Part shown: positions 1 through 12,872 of the stretch, one piece after another
Numbering within the stretch: the stretch's first letter is position 1
How the letters are laid out: each line of letters begins with the position of its first letter
Assembly: GCA_964035545.1 (NCBI GenBank)
Contig: CAXIUT010000230.1
Span: 1,178,001-1,242,000, forward strand
From: Bugula neritina
Lineage: Eukaryota > Bryozoa > Gymnolaemata > Cheilostomatida > Bugulidae
Direction of reading: 5' to 3'
DNA length: 64,000 nt
Translations under genes and position numbers: made by a program
Notes under the pieces: model-generated
Database searches by the model: none
What the model was told of the DNA's origin: nothing
Seen by the model: the letters and a program-made list of their open reading frames with translations, nothing else

Positions 1-2060
1 ATACTGCAACATGCTGCAACATACTGAAATACACTGTAACATATTGAATTACACTGCATCATACTGCAACATACTGAAAAACACTGGAACATATTGATAT
101 GCACTGCAACTCATTGAAATATACTGCAACACACTGCAACATACGGCAGCATACCGAAATATACTGCGACACATTGAAAAATACTGCAACATACTGAAAT
201 ATACTGCAAGTGGTGCAACATACTGAATTACACTCTAACATACTGAAATATGCTGTAGCATACTGAAATACACTGCAACACACTGAAGTATACTGTAATA
301 CACTGAAATGTAATGCAACATACTGAATTATACTGCAACATAGTGCAACATACTGAAATACACTGTTACACACTGAAATACACTGAAACATAATGCAACA
401 TACTGCAACATACTGAAATACACTGTAACATATCGAAATACACTGCAACATACTGCAACATACTGAAATGCACCGGAACATAATGGAATACCTTGCAACA
501 GATTGAAATATACTGCGACAGACTGAAACATAAGGTAACACAATGAAGTATACTGCGACACATTAAAATATACTGCAACATACTGAAATATACTGCAACA
601 TACTGAAATGTAATGTAATATACAGAAATGTACTGTAACAAACTGAATTACACTCTAACATACTGAAACATGCTGTAGCATACTGAAATACACTGCAACA
701 CACTGAAGTATACTGTAATACACTGAAATGTGATGCAACATACTGAATTATACTGCAACATAGTGCAACATACTGAAATATACTACAACAAACTGCAACA
801 TACTGAAATACACTGGAACATATTGAAATACACTGCGACACATTGAAACATACTGCAACATACTGAAATACACTGGGACACATTGAAATATACTGTAACA
901 TACTGCAACATACTAAAATACACTGCAACACATTAAAATATACTGCAACATACTGAAACATACTGCAACATACTGAAATACACTGTGACACACTGAAATA
1001 CACTGCAACATACTGCAACATACTGCAACATACTAAAATACACTGCAAGACATTAAAATATATTGCAACATACTGAAACATACTGCAACATACTGAAATA
1101 TACTGCAACACACTGAAACATACGGCAACATACCGAAATAAACTGCGACACGTTGAAAATTATTTCAACATACTGAAATATACTGCGACGCCTTAAAATA
1201 TACTGCAACATACTGAAATAGACTGCAAGTGGTGCAACATACTGAAATACACTGTGACACACTGAAATACACTGAAACATACTGCAACATACTGCAACAT
1301 ACTGAAATATTGTGCGACACACTGAAATACACTGCAATATACTGCAACATACTGCAACATACTGCATTACACTGGAACATATTGATATACACTGCAACAC
1401 ATTGAAATATACTGCAACACACTGAACCATATGGCAACATACCGAAATTTACTGCGACACACTGAAAAATACTGCAACATACGAATTATATTTCAAGCGG
1501 TGCAACATACTGAAATACAATGTGACACACTGAAATACACTGCAACATACTGCAACATACTGCAACATACTGAAATATTGTGCGACACATTGAAATATAC
1601 TGCAACGTATTGAAATATACTGTAACATACTGCAACATACTAAAATACACTGCAACATACTGAAATACATTGCAACACATTAAAATATACTGCGACATAC
1701 TGAAACATACTGCAACATGCTGAAATATACTGCAACATACTGAAATACACTATCACATATTGAAATATACTGCAACATACTGAATTACACTCTAACATAC
1801 TGAAATATGCTGTAGCATACTGAAATACACTGCAACACACTGAAGTATACGGTAATACACTGAAATGTAATGCAACATACTGAATTATACTGCAACATAG
1901 TGCAACATACTGAAATACACTACAACATACTGCAACATACTGAAATACACTGGAACATATTGAAATACACTGCGACACATTGAAACATACTGCAACATAC
2001 TGAAATATACTGCAAGATACTGCAACATACTGAAACAGACTGTGACATACTGAAATACAC
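1..2060. repeat. HOR fragment matching 10,431-12,550
   Basis: This segment carries blocks D (about 140), B (about 470), E (about 1,120) and A (1,428). It matches the HOR around 10.43-12.55 kb at an offset of 10,430 bp, rising to 10,490 bp after about 0.43 kb. The 60-bp step arises because the later copy has a six-unit sub-repeat (CACTGTAACATATCGAAATA plus four units) twice, while this copy has it once. Similarity ends near 2,060, where this copy reads GAAATACACTGTGAC and the partner reads GAAATACACTGCAAC. Confidence 0.8.
1428..1506 (+). repeat. Marker block A (type example; about 37 copies)
   Basis: This block begins CATATGGCAACATACCGAAA and contains TTTACTGCGACACACTG, then CATACGAATT, then TTCAAGYGGTGCAAC. 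It loses two bases from the 10-bp phase, one at CATACGAATT and one at CAAGYGGTGC. Copies begin (ATG position) at about 1431, 2179, 2517, 4012, 4939, 7113, 9517, 11921, 14305, 17628, 19227, 20642, 22219, 24603, 27926, 28337, 29545, 30960, 33204, 34572, 36838, 38784, 40440, 41855, 43561, 45178, 46593, 47961, 49619, 50507, 52144, 53551, 54956, 56513, 57928, 59485 and 60850. Subtypes include an ATGACAAC form with AATTTTGC (20642, 33204, 43561, 46593 and others). The ATG followed by about 60 open codons on the + strand comes from the phase shift and is not considered a gene. Confidence 0.9.
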
Positions 2061-3420
2061 TGTGACACACTGAAATACACTGCAACATACTGCAACATAC
2101 TGCAACATACTGAATTACACTGGAACATGTTGATATACACTGCAACACATTGAAATATACTGCAACACACTGAACCATATGGCAACATACCGAAATTTAC
2201 TGCGACACACTGAAAAATACAGCAACATACGAATTATACTTCAAGTGGTGCAACATACTGAAATACAATGTGACACACTGAAATACACTGCAACATACTG
2301 CAACATACTGCAACATACTAAAATACACTGCAACACATTAAAATATACTGCAACATACTGAAACATACTGCAACATACTGAAATACACTGTGACACACTG
2401 AAATACACTGCAACATACTGCAACATACTGCAACATACTGCAACATACTGAATTACACTGGAACATATCGATATACACTGCAATACATTGAAATATACTG
2501 CAACACACTGAACCATATGGCAACATACCGAAATTTACTGCGACACACTGAAAAATACTGCAACATACGAATTATACTTCAAGTGGTGCAACATACTGAA
2601 ATACAATGTGACACACTGAAATACACTGCAACATACTGCAACATACTGCAACATACTGAAATATTGTGCGACACATTGAAATATACTGCAACGTATTGAA
2701 ATATACTGTAACATACTGCAACATACTAAAATACACTGCAACATACTGAAATACATTGCAACACATTAAAATATACTGCGACATACTGAAACATACTGCA
2801 ACATGCTGAAATATACTGCAACATACTGAAAGACACTATCACATATTGAAATATACTGCAACATACTGAATTACACTCTAACATACTGAAATATGCTGTA
2901 GCATACTGAAATACACTGCAACACACTGAAGTATACTGTAATACACTGAAATGTAATGCAACATACTGAATTATACTGCAACATAGTGCAACATACTGAA
3001 ATACACTACAACATACTGCAACATACTGAAATACACTGGAACATATTGAAATACACTGCGACACATTGAAACATACTGCAACATACTGAAGTATACTGCA
3101 AGATACTGCAACATACTGAAACAGACTGTGACATACTGAAATACACTGCAACATACTGCAAGATACCGCAACCTACGGAAATACACTGTAACATATTGAA
3201 ATACACTGCATAATACTGCAACATACTGAATTACACTGGCACATATTGATATACACTGCAACACATTGAAATATACTGCAACACACTGAAACATACGGCA
3301 ATATACCAAAATATACTGCGACACCTTGAAAAATACTGCAACATACGAAATATACTGCAAGTGGTGCAACATACTGAAATACAATGTGACACACTGGAAT
3401 ACACTGCAACATACTGCAAC
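2061..3420. repeat. Rearranged segment with a 1,086-bp duplication step
   Basis: Block A occurs twice only 338 bp apart (2,179 and 2,517). Positions 2,517-3,146 repeat 1,431-2,060 at an offset of 1,086 bp, and after 3,146 the sequence rejoins the normal HOR order, with the CAAGATACCGCAACCTAC stretch and a block C at about 3,291. Relative to the regular HOR, about 1.09 kb (2,061-3,146) has been added by a duplication whose edge is the 2,060/3,146 breakpoint. Confidence 0.7.
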
Positions 3421-4347
3421 ATACTGAAATATTGTGCGACACAATAAAATATACTGCAACATATTGAAATATACTGTAATATACTGCAACGTACTAAAAT
3501 ACACTGCAACACATTAAAATATACTGCAACATACTGAAACATACTGCAACATACTGAAATACACTGTGACACACTGAAATACACTGCAACATACTGCAAC
3601 ATACTGCAACATACTAAAATACACTGCAAGACATTAAAATATACTGCAACATACTGAAACATACTGCAACATACTGAAATATACTGCAACACACTGAAAC
3701 ATACGGCAACATACCGAAATAAACTGCGACACGTTGAAAATTATTTCAACATACTGAAATATACTGCGACGCCTTAAAATATACTGCAACATACTGAAAT
3801 AGACTGCAAGTGGTGCAACATACTGAAATACACTGTGACACACTGAAATACACTGCAACATACTGCAACATACTGCAACATACTGAAATATTGTGCGACA
3901 CACTGAAATACACTGCAATATACTGCAACATACTGCAACATACTGAATTACACTGGAACATATTGATATACACTGCAACACATTGAAATATACTGCAACA
4001 CACTGAACCATATGGCAACATACCGAAATTTACTGCGACACACTGAAAAATACTGCAACATACGAATTATACTTCAAGCGGTGCAACATACTGAAATACA
4101 ATGTGACACACTGAAATACACTGCAACATACTGCAACATACTGCAACATACTGCAACATACTGAAATATTGTGCGACACATTGAAATATACTGCAACGTA
4201 TTGAAATATACTGTAACATACTGCAACATACTAAAATACACTGCAACATACTGCAACATACTGAAATACACTGGAACATATTGAAATACACTGCGACACA
4301 TTGAAACATACTGCAACATACTGAAGTATACTGCAAGATACTGCAAC
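3421..4347. repeat. 927-bp tandem duplication, copy 1
   Basis: This copy contains block E (about 3,700) and block A (4,012). It repeats at an offset of 927 bp in the next segment. The left edge is marked by the stretch ATTGTGCGACACAATAAAAT at 3,431 and 4,358. The length equals 93 units minus three phase slips, the number expected from one E block and one A block. Confidence 0.75.
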
Positions 4348-5274
4348 ATACTGAAATATTGTGCGACACAATAAAATATACTGCAACATATTGAAATATA
4401 CTGTAACATACTGCAACATACTAAAATAGACTGCAACACATTAAAATATACTGCAACATACTGAAACATACTGCAACATACTGAAATACACTGTGACACA
4501 CTGAAATACACTGCAACATACTGCAACATACTGCAACATACTAAAATACACTGCAAGACATTAAAATATACTGCAACATACTGAAACATACTGCAACATA
4601 CTGAAATATACTGCAACACACTGAAACATACGGCAACATACCGAAATAAACTGCGACACGTTGAAAATTATTTCAACATACTGAAATATACTGCGACGCC
4701 TTAAAATATACTGCAACATACTGAAATAGACTGCAAGTGGTGCAACATACTGAAATACACTGTGACACACTGAAATACACTGCAACATACTGCAACATAC
4801 TGCAACATACTGAAATATTGTGCGACACACTGAAATACACTGCAATATACTGCAACATACTGCAACATACAGAATTACACTGGAACATATTGATATACAC
4901 TGCAACACATTGAAATATACAGCAACACACTGAACCATATGGCAACATACCGAAATTTACTGCGACACACTGAAAAATACTGCAACATATGAAATATACT
5001 TCAAGCGGTGCAACATACTGAAATACAATGTGACACACTGAAATACACTGCAACATACTGCAACATACTGCAACATACTGCAACATACTGCAACATACTG
5101 AAATATTGTGCGACACATTGAAATATACTGCAACGTATTGAAATATACTGTAACATACTGCAACATACTAAAATACACTGCAATATACTGAAATACATTG
5201 CAACACATTAAAATATACTGCGACATACTGAAACATACTGCAACATGATGAAATATACTGCAACATACTGAAAT
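4348..5274. repeat. 927-bp tandem duplication, copy 2
   Basis: This is the second copy of the preceding unit, with block E at about 4,628 and block A at 4,939. Copy-specific changes include CATATGAAATATACTTC in place of CATACGAATTATACTTC, and one additional CATACTGCAA unit near 5,060-5,100. Homology fades near 5.2 kb. Confidence 0.7.
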
Positions 5275-5680
5275 ACACTGTCACATATTGAAATATACTG
5301 CAACATACTGAATTACACTCTAACATACTGAAATATGCTGTAGCATACTGAAATACACTGCAACACACTGAAGTATACTGTAATACACTGAAATGTAATG
5401 CAACATACTGAATTATACTGCAACATAGTGCAACATACTGAAATACACTGTGACACACTGAAATACACTGAAACATAATGCAACATACTGCAACATACTG
5501 AAACATACGGCAATATACCAAAATATACTGCGACACCTTGAAAAATACTGCAACATACGAAATATACTGCAAGTGGTGCAACATACTGAAATACAATGTG
5601 ACACACTGGAATACACTGCAACATACTGCAACATACTGCAACATACTGAAATACACTGTAACATATTGAATTACACTGCA
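5275..5680. repeat. Linking segment before the regular HOR run
   Basis: This is an ordinary 10-bp array with one block C at about 5,504. It includes the TGCTGTAGCATACTG variant and a GAAACATAATGCAAC variant normally found elsewhere in the HOR, which suggests a recombined joint. No gene-like feature was seen. Confidence 0.6.
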
Positions 5681-5761
5681 TCATACTGCAACATACTGAA
5701 AAACACTGGAACTTATTGATATGCACTGCAACTCATTGAAATATACTGCAACACACTGCAA

Positions 5762-5841
5762 CATACGGCAGCATACCGAAATATACTGCGACACCTTGAA
5801 AAATACTGCAACATACTGAAATATACTGCAAGTGGTGCAAC
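5762..5841 (+). repeat. Marker block D (type example; about 16 copies)
   Basis: The block starts CATACGGCAGCATACC, passes through GCGACACCTTGAAAAATAC and ends CAAGTGGTGCAAC. It loses one base from the 10-bp phase, at the CAAGTGG step. Other copies lie near 0.14, 8.17, 10.57, 12.96, 15.08, 20.38, 23.25, 25.38, 30.70, 32.94, 43.30, 46.33, 54.69, 57.67 and 60.58 kb. Copies from 20.4, 30.7, 32.9, 43.3, 46.3, 54.7, 57.7 and 60.6 kb read CAAGTGGGGCAAC, which marks a sub-lineage. It aligns along its length with blocks A, C and E, so I infer one ancestral block. Confidence 0.85.
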
Positions 5842-6146
5842 ATACTGAATTACACTCTAACATACTGAAATATGCTGTAGCATACTGAAATACACTGCAA
5901 CACACTGAAGTATACTGTAATACACTGAAATGTAATGCAACATACTGAATTATACTGCAACATAGTGCAACATACTGAAATACACTGTGACACACTGAAA
6001 TACACTGAAACATAATGCAACATACTGCAACATACTGAAATACACTGTAACATATCGAAATACACTGCAACATACTGCAACATACTGCAACATACTGAAA
6101 TACACCGTAACATATCGAAATACACTGCAACATACTGCAACATACT

Positions 6147-6246
6147 GAAATGCACCGGAACATAATGGAATACCCTGCAACAGATTGAAATATACTGCGA
6201 CAGACTGAAACATAAGGTAACACAATGAAGTATACTGCGACACATT
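6147..6246 (+). repeat. Variant block B (CACCGGAACATAATGG...CATAAGGTAACACAATG)
   Basis: A run of 10-bp units carries a distinctive set of substitutions: GCACCGGAACATAATGGAA, then ACAGACTGAAACATAAGG, then TAACACAATGAAG. There is no phase slip inside it. It recurs in each HOR copy (for example about 0.47, 8.55, 10.96, 13.34 and 15.47 kb) and through the second half of the window. Two sub-lineages are visible: CAACAGATTG with GCGACAGACTG in early copies, and CAACACATTG with GCAACAGACTG in most copies beyond 16 kb. It is useful as a bar code for tracing duplications. Confidence 0.8.
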
Positions 6247-6800
6247 AAAATATACTGCAACATACTGAAATATACTGCAACATACTGAAATGTAATGTAA
6301 TACACAGAAATGTACTGTAACATACTGAATTACACTCTAACATACTGAAACATGCTGTAGCATACTGAAATACACTGCAACACACTGAAGTATACTGTAA
6401 TACACTGAAATGTGATGCAACATACTGAATTATACTGCAACATAGTGCAACATACTGAAATACACTACAACAAACTGCAACATACTGAAATACACTGGAA
6501 CATATTGAAATACACTGCGACACATTGAAACATACTGCAACATACTGAAATACACTGGGACACATTGAAATATACTGTAACATACTGCAACATACTAAAA
6601 TACACTGCAACACATTAAAATATACTGCAACATACTGAAACATACTGCAACATACGGAAATACACTGTGACACACTGAAATACACTGCAACATACTGCAA
6701 CATACTGCAACATACTAAAATACACTGCAAGACATTAAAATATACTGCAACATACTGAAACATACTGCAACATACTGAAATATACTGCAACACACTGAAA

Positions 6801-6920
6801 CATACGGCAACATACCGAAATAAACTGCGACACGTTGAAAATTATTTCAACATACTGAAATATACTGCGACGCCTTAAAATATACTGCAACATACTGAAA
6901 TAGACTGCAAGTGGTGCAAC
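6801..6920 (+). repeat. Marker block E (type example; about 26 copies)
   Basis: The block starts CATACGGCAACATACCGAAA, then has TAAACTGCGACACGTTG, a GCGACGCCTTAAAA step and TAGACTGCAAGTGGTGCAAC. It is about 40 bp (four units) longer than block D and carries one phase slip. Early copies read AAAATTATTTCAAC; copies at 17.2, 18.8, 27.5, 29.1, 32.2 kb and beyond read AAAATTACTGCAAC. Other copies lie near 1.12, 3.70, 4.63, 9.21, 11.61, 14.00, 17.19, 18.80, 21.91, 24.29, 27.48, 29.11, 32.16, 36.10, 36.40, 38.05, 38.35, 40.00, 41.42, 44.75, 51.71, 53.11, 56.09, 59.06 and 62.70 kb. Confidence 0.85.
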
Positions 6921-7907
6921 ATACTGAAATACACTATGACACACTGAAATACACTGAAACATACTGCAACATACTGCAACATACTGAAATATTGTGCGAC
7001 ACACTGAAATACACTGCAATATACTGCAACATACTGCAACATACTGAATTACACTGGAACATATTGATATACACTGCAACACATTAAAATATACTGCAAC
7101 ACACTGAACCATATGGCAACATACCGAAATTTACTGCGACACACTGAAAAATACTGCAACATACGAATTATACTTCAAGCGGTGCAACATACTGAAATAC
7201 AATGTGACACACTGAAATACACTGCAACATACTGCAACATACTGCAACATACTGCAACATACTGCAACATACTGAAATATTGTGCGACACATTGAAATAT
7301 ACTGCAACGTATTGAAATATACTGTAACATACTGCAACATACTAAAATACACTGCAACATACTGAAATACATTGCAACACATTAAAATATACTGCGACAT
7401 ACTGAAACATACTGCAACATGCTGAAATATACTGCAACATACTGAAATACACTATCACATATTGAAATATACTGCAACATACTGAATTACACTCTAACAT
7501 ACTGAAATATGCTGTAGCATACTGAAATACACTGCAACACACTGAAGTATACGGTAATACACTGAAATGTAATGCAACATACTGAATTATACTGCAACAT
7601 AGTGCAACATACTGAAATACACTACAACATACTGCAACATACTGAAATACACTGGAACATATTGAAATACACTGCGACACATTGAAACATACTGCAACAT
7701 ACTGAAATATACTGCAAGATACTGCAACATACTGAAACAGACTGTGACATACTGAAATACACTGCAACATACTGCAAGATACCGCAACCTACTGAAATAC
7801 ACTGTAACATATTGAAATACACTGCATCATACTGCAACATACTGAATTACACTGGAACATATTGATATACACTGCAACACACTGAAATATACTGCAACAC
7901 ACTGAAA

Positions 7908-7986
7908 CATACGGCAATATACCAAAATATACTGCGACACCTTGAAAAATACTGCAACATACGAAATATACTGCAAGTGGTGCAAC
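7908..7986 (+). repeat. Marker block C (type example; about 16 copies)
   Basis: The block starts CATACGGCAATATACCAAAA and contains GCGACACCTTGAAAAATAC, then CATACGAAATATACTG and CAAGTGGTGCAAC. Like block A it loses two bases of phase, and it is followed by AATGTGACACACTGGAATAC. Other copies lie near 3.29, 5.50, 10.31, 12.70, 20.12, 22.99, 30.44, 32.69, 41.19, 43.05, 46.07, 54.44, 57.41, 60.32 and 63.14 kb. The copies at 20.12 and 30.44 kb read CATATGGCAATATACC, a shared variant expected because those positions are partners in the 10.3-kb duplication. Confidence 0.85.
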
Positions 7987-8084
7987 ATACTGAAATACAA
8001 TGTGACACACTGGAATACACTGCAACATACTGCAACATACTGCAACATACTGAAATACACTGTAACATATTGAATTACACTGCA

Positions 8085-10488
8085 TCATACTGCAACATAC
8101 TGAAAAACACTGGAACATATTGATATGCACTGCAACTCATTGAAATATACTGCAACACACTGCAACATACGGCAGCATACCGAAATATACTGCGACACAT
8201 TGAAAAATACTGCAACATACTGAAATATACTGCAAGTGGTGCAACATACTGAATTACACTCTAACATACTGAAATATGCTGTAGCATACTGAAATACACT
8301 GCAACACACTGAAGTATACTGTAATACACTGAAATGTAATGCAACATACTGAATTATACTGCAACATAGTGCAACATACTGAAATACACTGTGACACACT
8401 GAAATACACTGAAACATAATGCAACATACTGCAACATACTGAAATACACTGTAACATATCGAAATACACTGCAACATACTGCAACATACTGCAACATACT
8501 GAAATACACCGTAACATATCGAAATACACTGCAACATACTGCAACATACTGAAATGCACCGGAACATAATGGAATACCCTGCAACAGATTGAAATATACT
8601 GCGACAGACTGAAACATAAGGTAACACAATGAAGTATACTGCGACACATTAAAATATACTGCAACATACTGAAATATACTGCAACATACTGAAATGTAAT
8701 GTAATACACAGAAATGTACTGTAACATACTGAATTACACTCTAACATACTGAAACATGCTGTAGCATACTGAAATACACTGCAACACACTGAAGTATACT
8801 GTAATACACTGAAATGTGATGCAACATACTGAATTATACTGCAACATAGTGCAACATACTGAAATACACTACAACAAACTGCAACATACTGAAATACACT
8901 GGAACATATTGAAAGACACTGCGACACATTGAAACATACTGCAACATACTGAAATACACTGGGACACATTGAAATATACTGTAACATACTGCAACATACT
9001 AAAATACACTGCAACACATTAAAATATACTGCAACATACTGAAACATACTGCAACATACGGAAATACACTGTGACACACTGAAATACACTGCAACATACT
9101 GCAACATACTGCAACATACTAAAATACACTGCAAGACATTAAAATATACTGCAACATACTGAAACATACTGCAACATACTGAAATATACTGCAACACACT
9201 GAAACATACGGCAACATACCGAAATAAACTGCGACACGTTGAAAATTATTTCAACATACTGAAATATACTGCGACGCCTTAAAATATACTGCAACATACT
9301 GAAATAGACTGCAAGTGGTGCAACATACTGAAATACACTATGACACACTGAAATACACTGAAACATACTGCAACATACTGCAACATACTGAAATATTGTG
9401 CGACACACTGAAATACACTGCAATATACTGCAACATACTGCAACATACTGAATTACACTGGAACATATTGATATACACTGCAACACATTAAAATATACTG
9501 CAACACACTGAACCATATGGCAACATACCGAAATTTACTGCGACACACTGAAAAATACTGCAACATACGAATTATACTTCAAGCGGTGCAACATACTGAA
9601 ATACAATGTGACACACTGAAATACACTGCAACATACTGCAACATACTGCAACATACTGCAACATACTGCAACATACTGAAATATTGTGCGACACATTGAA
9701 ATATACTGCAACGTATTGAAATATACTGTAACATACTGCAACATACTAAAATACACTGCAACATACTGAAATACATTGCAACACATTAAAATATACTGCG
9801 ACATACTGAAACATACTGCAACATGCTGAAATATACTGCAACATACTGAAATACACTATCACATATTGAAATATACTGCAACATACTGAATTACACTCTA
9901 ACATACTGAAATATGCTGTAGCATACTGAAATACACTGCAACACACTGAAGTATACGGTAATACACTGAAATGTAATGCAACATACTGAATTATACTGCA
10001 ACATAGTGCAACATACTGAAATACACTACAACATACTGCAACATACTGAAATACACTGGAACATATTGAAATACACTGCGACACATTGAAACATACTGCA
10101 ACATACTGAAATATACTGCAAGATACTGCAACATACTGAAACAGACTGTGACATACTGAAATACACTGCAACATACTGCAAGATACCGCAACCTACTGAA
10201 ATACACTGTAACATATTGAAATACACTGCATCATACTGCAACATACTGAATTACACTGGAACATATTGATATACACTGCAACACACTGAAATATACTGCA
10301 ACACACTGAAACATACGGCAATATACCAAAATATACTGCGACACCTTGAAAAATACTGCAACATACGAAATATACTGCAAGTGGTGCAACATACTGAAAT
10401 ACAATGTGACACACTGGAATACACTGCAACATACTGCAACATACTGCAACATACTGAAATACACTGTAACATATTGAATTACACTGCA
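8085..10488. repeat. 2,404-bp higher-order repeat, copy 2
   Basis: The block order is the same and the length is identical to the preceding copy. The sequence is nearly identical; visible private changes include GAAAGACACTGCGAC near 8,912 where copy 1 has GAAATACACTGCGAC. Near identity over 2.4 kb indicates recent homogenisation. Confidence 0.88.
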
Positions 10489-12872
10489 TCATACTGCAAC
10501 ATACTGAAAAACACTGGAACATATTGATATGCACTGCAACTCATTGAAATATACTGCAACACACTGCAACATACGGCAGCATACCGAAATATACTGCGAC
10601 ACATTGAAAAATACTGCAACATACTGAAATATACTGCAAGTGGTGCAACATACTGAATTACACTCTAACATACTGAAATATGCTGTAGCATACTGAAATA
10701 CACTGCAACACACTGAAGTATACTGTAATACACTGAAATGTAATGCAACATACTGAATTATACTGCAACATAGTGCAACATACTGAAATACACTGTTACA
10801 CACTGAAATACACTGAAACATAATGCAACATACTGCAACATACTGAAATACACTGTAACATATCGAAATACACTGCAACATACTGCAACATACTGCAACA
10901 TACTGAAATACACTGTAACATATCGAAATACACTGCAACATACTGCAACATACTGAAATGCACCGGAACATAATGGAATACCTTGCAACAGATTGAAATA
11001 TACTGCGACAGACTGAAACATAAGGTAACACAATGAAGTATACTGCGACACATTAAAATATACTGCAACATACTGAAATATACTGCAACATACTGAAATG
11101 TAATGTAATATACAGAAATGTACTGTAACAAACTGAATTACACTCTAACATACTGAAACATGCTGTAGCATACTGAAATACACTGCAACACACTGAAGTA
11201 TACTGTAATACACTGAAATGTGATGCAACATACTGAATTATACTGCAACATAGTGCAACATACTGAAATATACTACAACAAACTGCAACATACTGAAATA
11301 CACTGGAACATATTGAAATACACTGCGACACATTGAAACATACTGCAACATACTGAAATACACTGGGACACATTGAAATATACTGTAACATACTGCAACA
11401 TACTAAAATACACTGCAACACATTAAAATATACTGCAACATACTGAAACATACTGCAACATACTGAAATACACTGTGACACACTGAAATACACTGCAACA
11501 TACTGCAACATACTGCAACATACTAAAATACACTGCAAGACATTAAAATATATTGCAACATACTGAAACATACTGCAACATACTGAAATATACTGCAACA
11601 CACTGAAACATACGGCAACATACCGAAATAAACTGCGACACGTTGAAAATTATTTCAACATACTGAAATATACTGCGACGCCTTAAAATATACTGCAACA
11701 TACTGAAATAGACTGCAAGTGGTGCAACATACTGAAATACACTGTGACACACTGAAATACACTGAAACATACTGCAACATACTGCAACATACTGAAATAT
11801 TGTGCGACACACTGAAATACACTGCAATATACTGCAACATACTGCAACATACTGCATTACACTGGAACATATTGATATACACTGCAACACATTGAAATAT
11901 ACTGCAACACACTGAACCATATGGCAACATACCGAAATTTACTGCGACACACTGAAAAATACTGCAACATACGAATTATATTTCAAGCGGTGCAACATAC
12001 TGAAATACAATGTGACACACTGAAATACACTGCAACATACTGCAACATACTGCAACATACTGAAATATTGTGCGACACATTGAAATATACTGCAACGTAT
12101 TGAAATATACTGTAACATACTGCAACATACTAAAATACACTGCAACATACTGAAATACATTGCAACACATTAAAATATACTGCGACATACTGAAACATAC
12201 TGCAACATGCTGAAATATACTGCAACATACTGAAATACACTATCACATATTGAAATATACTGCAACATACTGAATTACACTCTAACATACTGAAATATGC
12301 TGTAGCATACTGAAATACACTGCAACACACTGAAGTATACGGTAATACACTGAAATGTAATGCAACATACTGAATTATACTGCAACATAGTGCAACATAC
12401 TGAAATACACTACAACATACTGCAACATACTGAAATACACTGGAACATATTGAAATACACTGCGACACATTGAAACATACTGCAACATACTGAAATATAC
12501 TGCAAGATACTGCAACATACTGAAACAGACTGTGACATACTGAAATACACTGCAACATACTGCAAGATACCGCAACCTACTGAAATACACTGTAACATAT
12601 TGAAATACACTGCATCATACTGCAACATACTGAATTACACTGGAACATATTGATATACACTGCAACACACTGAAATATACTGCAACACACTGAAACATAC
12701 GGCAATATACCAAAATATACTGCGACACCTTGAAAAATACTGCAACATACGAAATATACTGCAAGTGGTGCAACATACTGAAATACAATGTGACACACTG
12801 GAATACACTGCAACATACTGCAACATACTGCAACATACTGAAATACACTGTAACATATTGAATTACACTGCA
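10489..12872. repeat. 2,384-bp higher-order repeat, copy 3
   Basis: This copy has the same order as copies 1 and 2 but is 20 bp shorter. The difference maps just after block A at about 12,040, where copy 2 has five CATACTGCAA-type units in a row and this copy has three. That is a clean gain or loss of two monomers, as expected from replication slippage or very local unequal exchange. Confidence 0.85.

Larger units (their letters stand above)
5681..8084. repeat. 2,404-bp higher-order repeat, copy 1
   Basis: The order is D (5,762), B (6,147), E (6,801), A (7,113), C (7,908). The same order and bar codes return 2,404 bp later. The length is 241 ten-bp slots minus six one-base slips (D 1, E 1, A 2, C 2). 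Within it, GCAAC-type units occur in runs of two to five, the part of the unit that varies in number between copies. Confidence 0.88.

Noticed and set aside
1431-1613. Recurrent 60-codon + strand frame starting at the ATG of block A
   Set aside because: It recurs because block A recurs. The ATG is lost in the copy at 29,545 (CATACGGC), and the end of the frame depends only on the next CTGAAA in phase. No ribosome-binding or promoter context.
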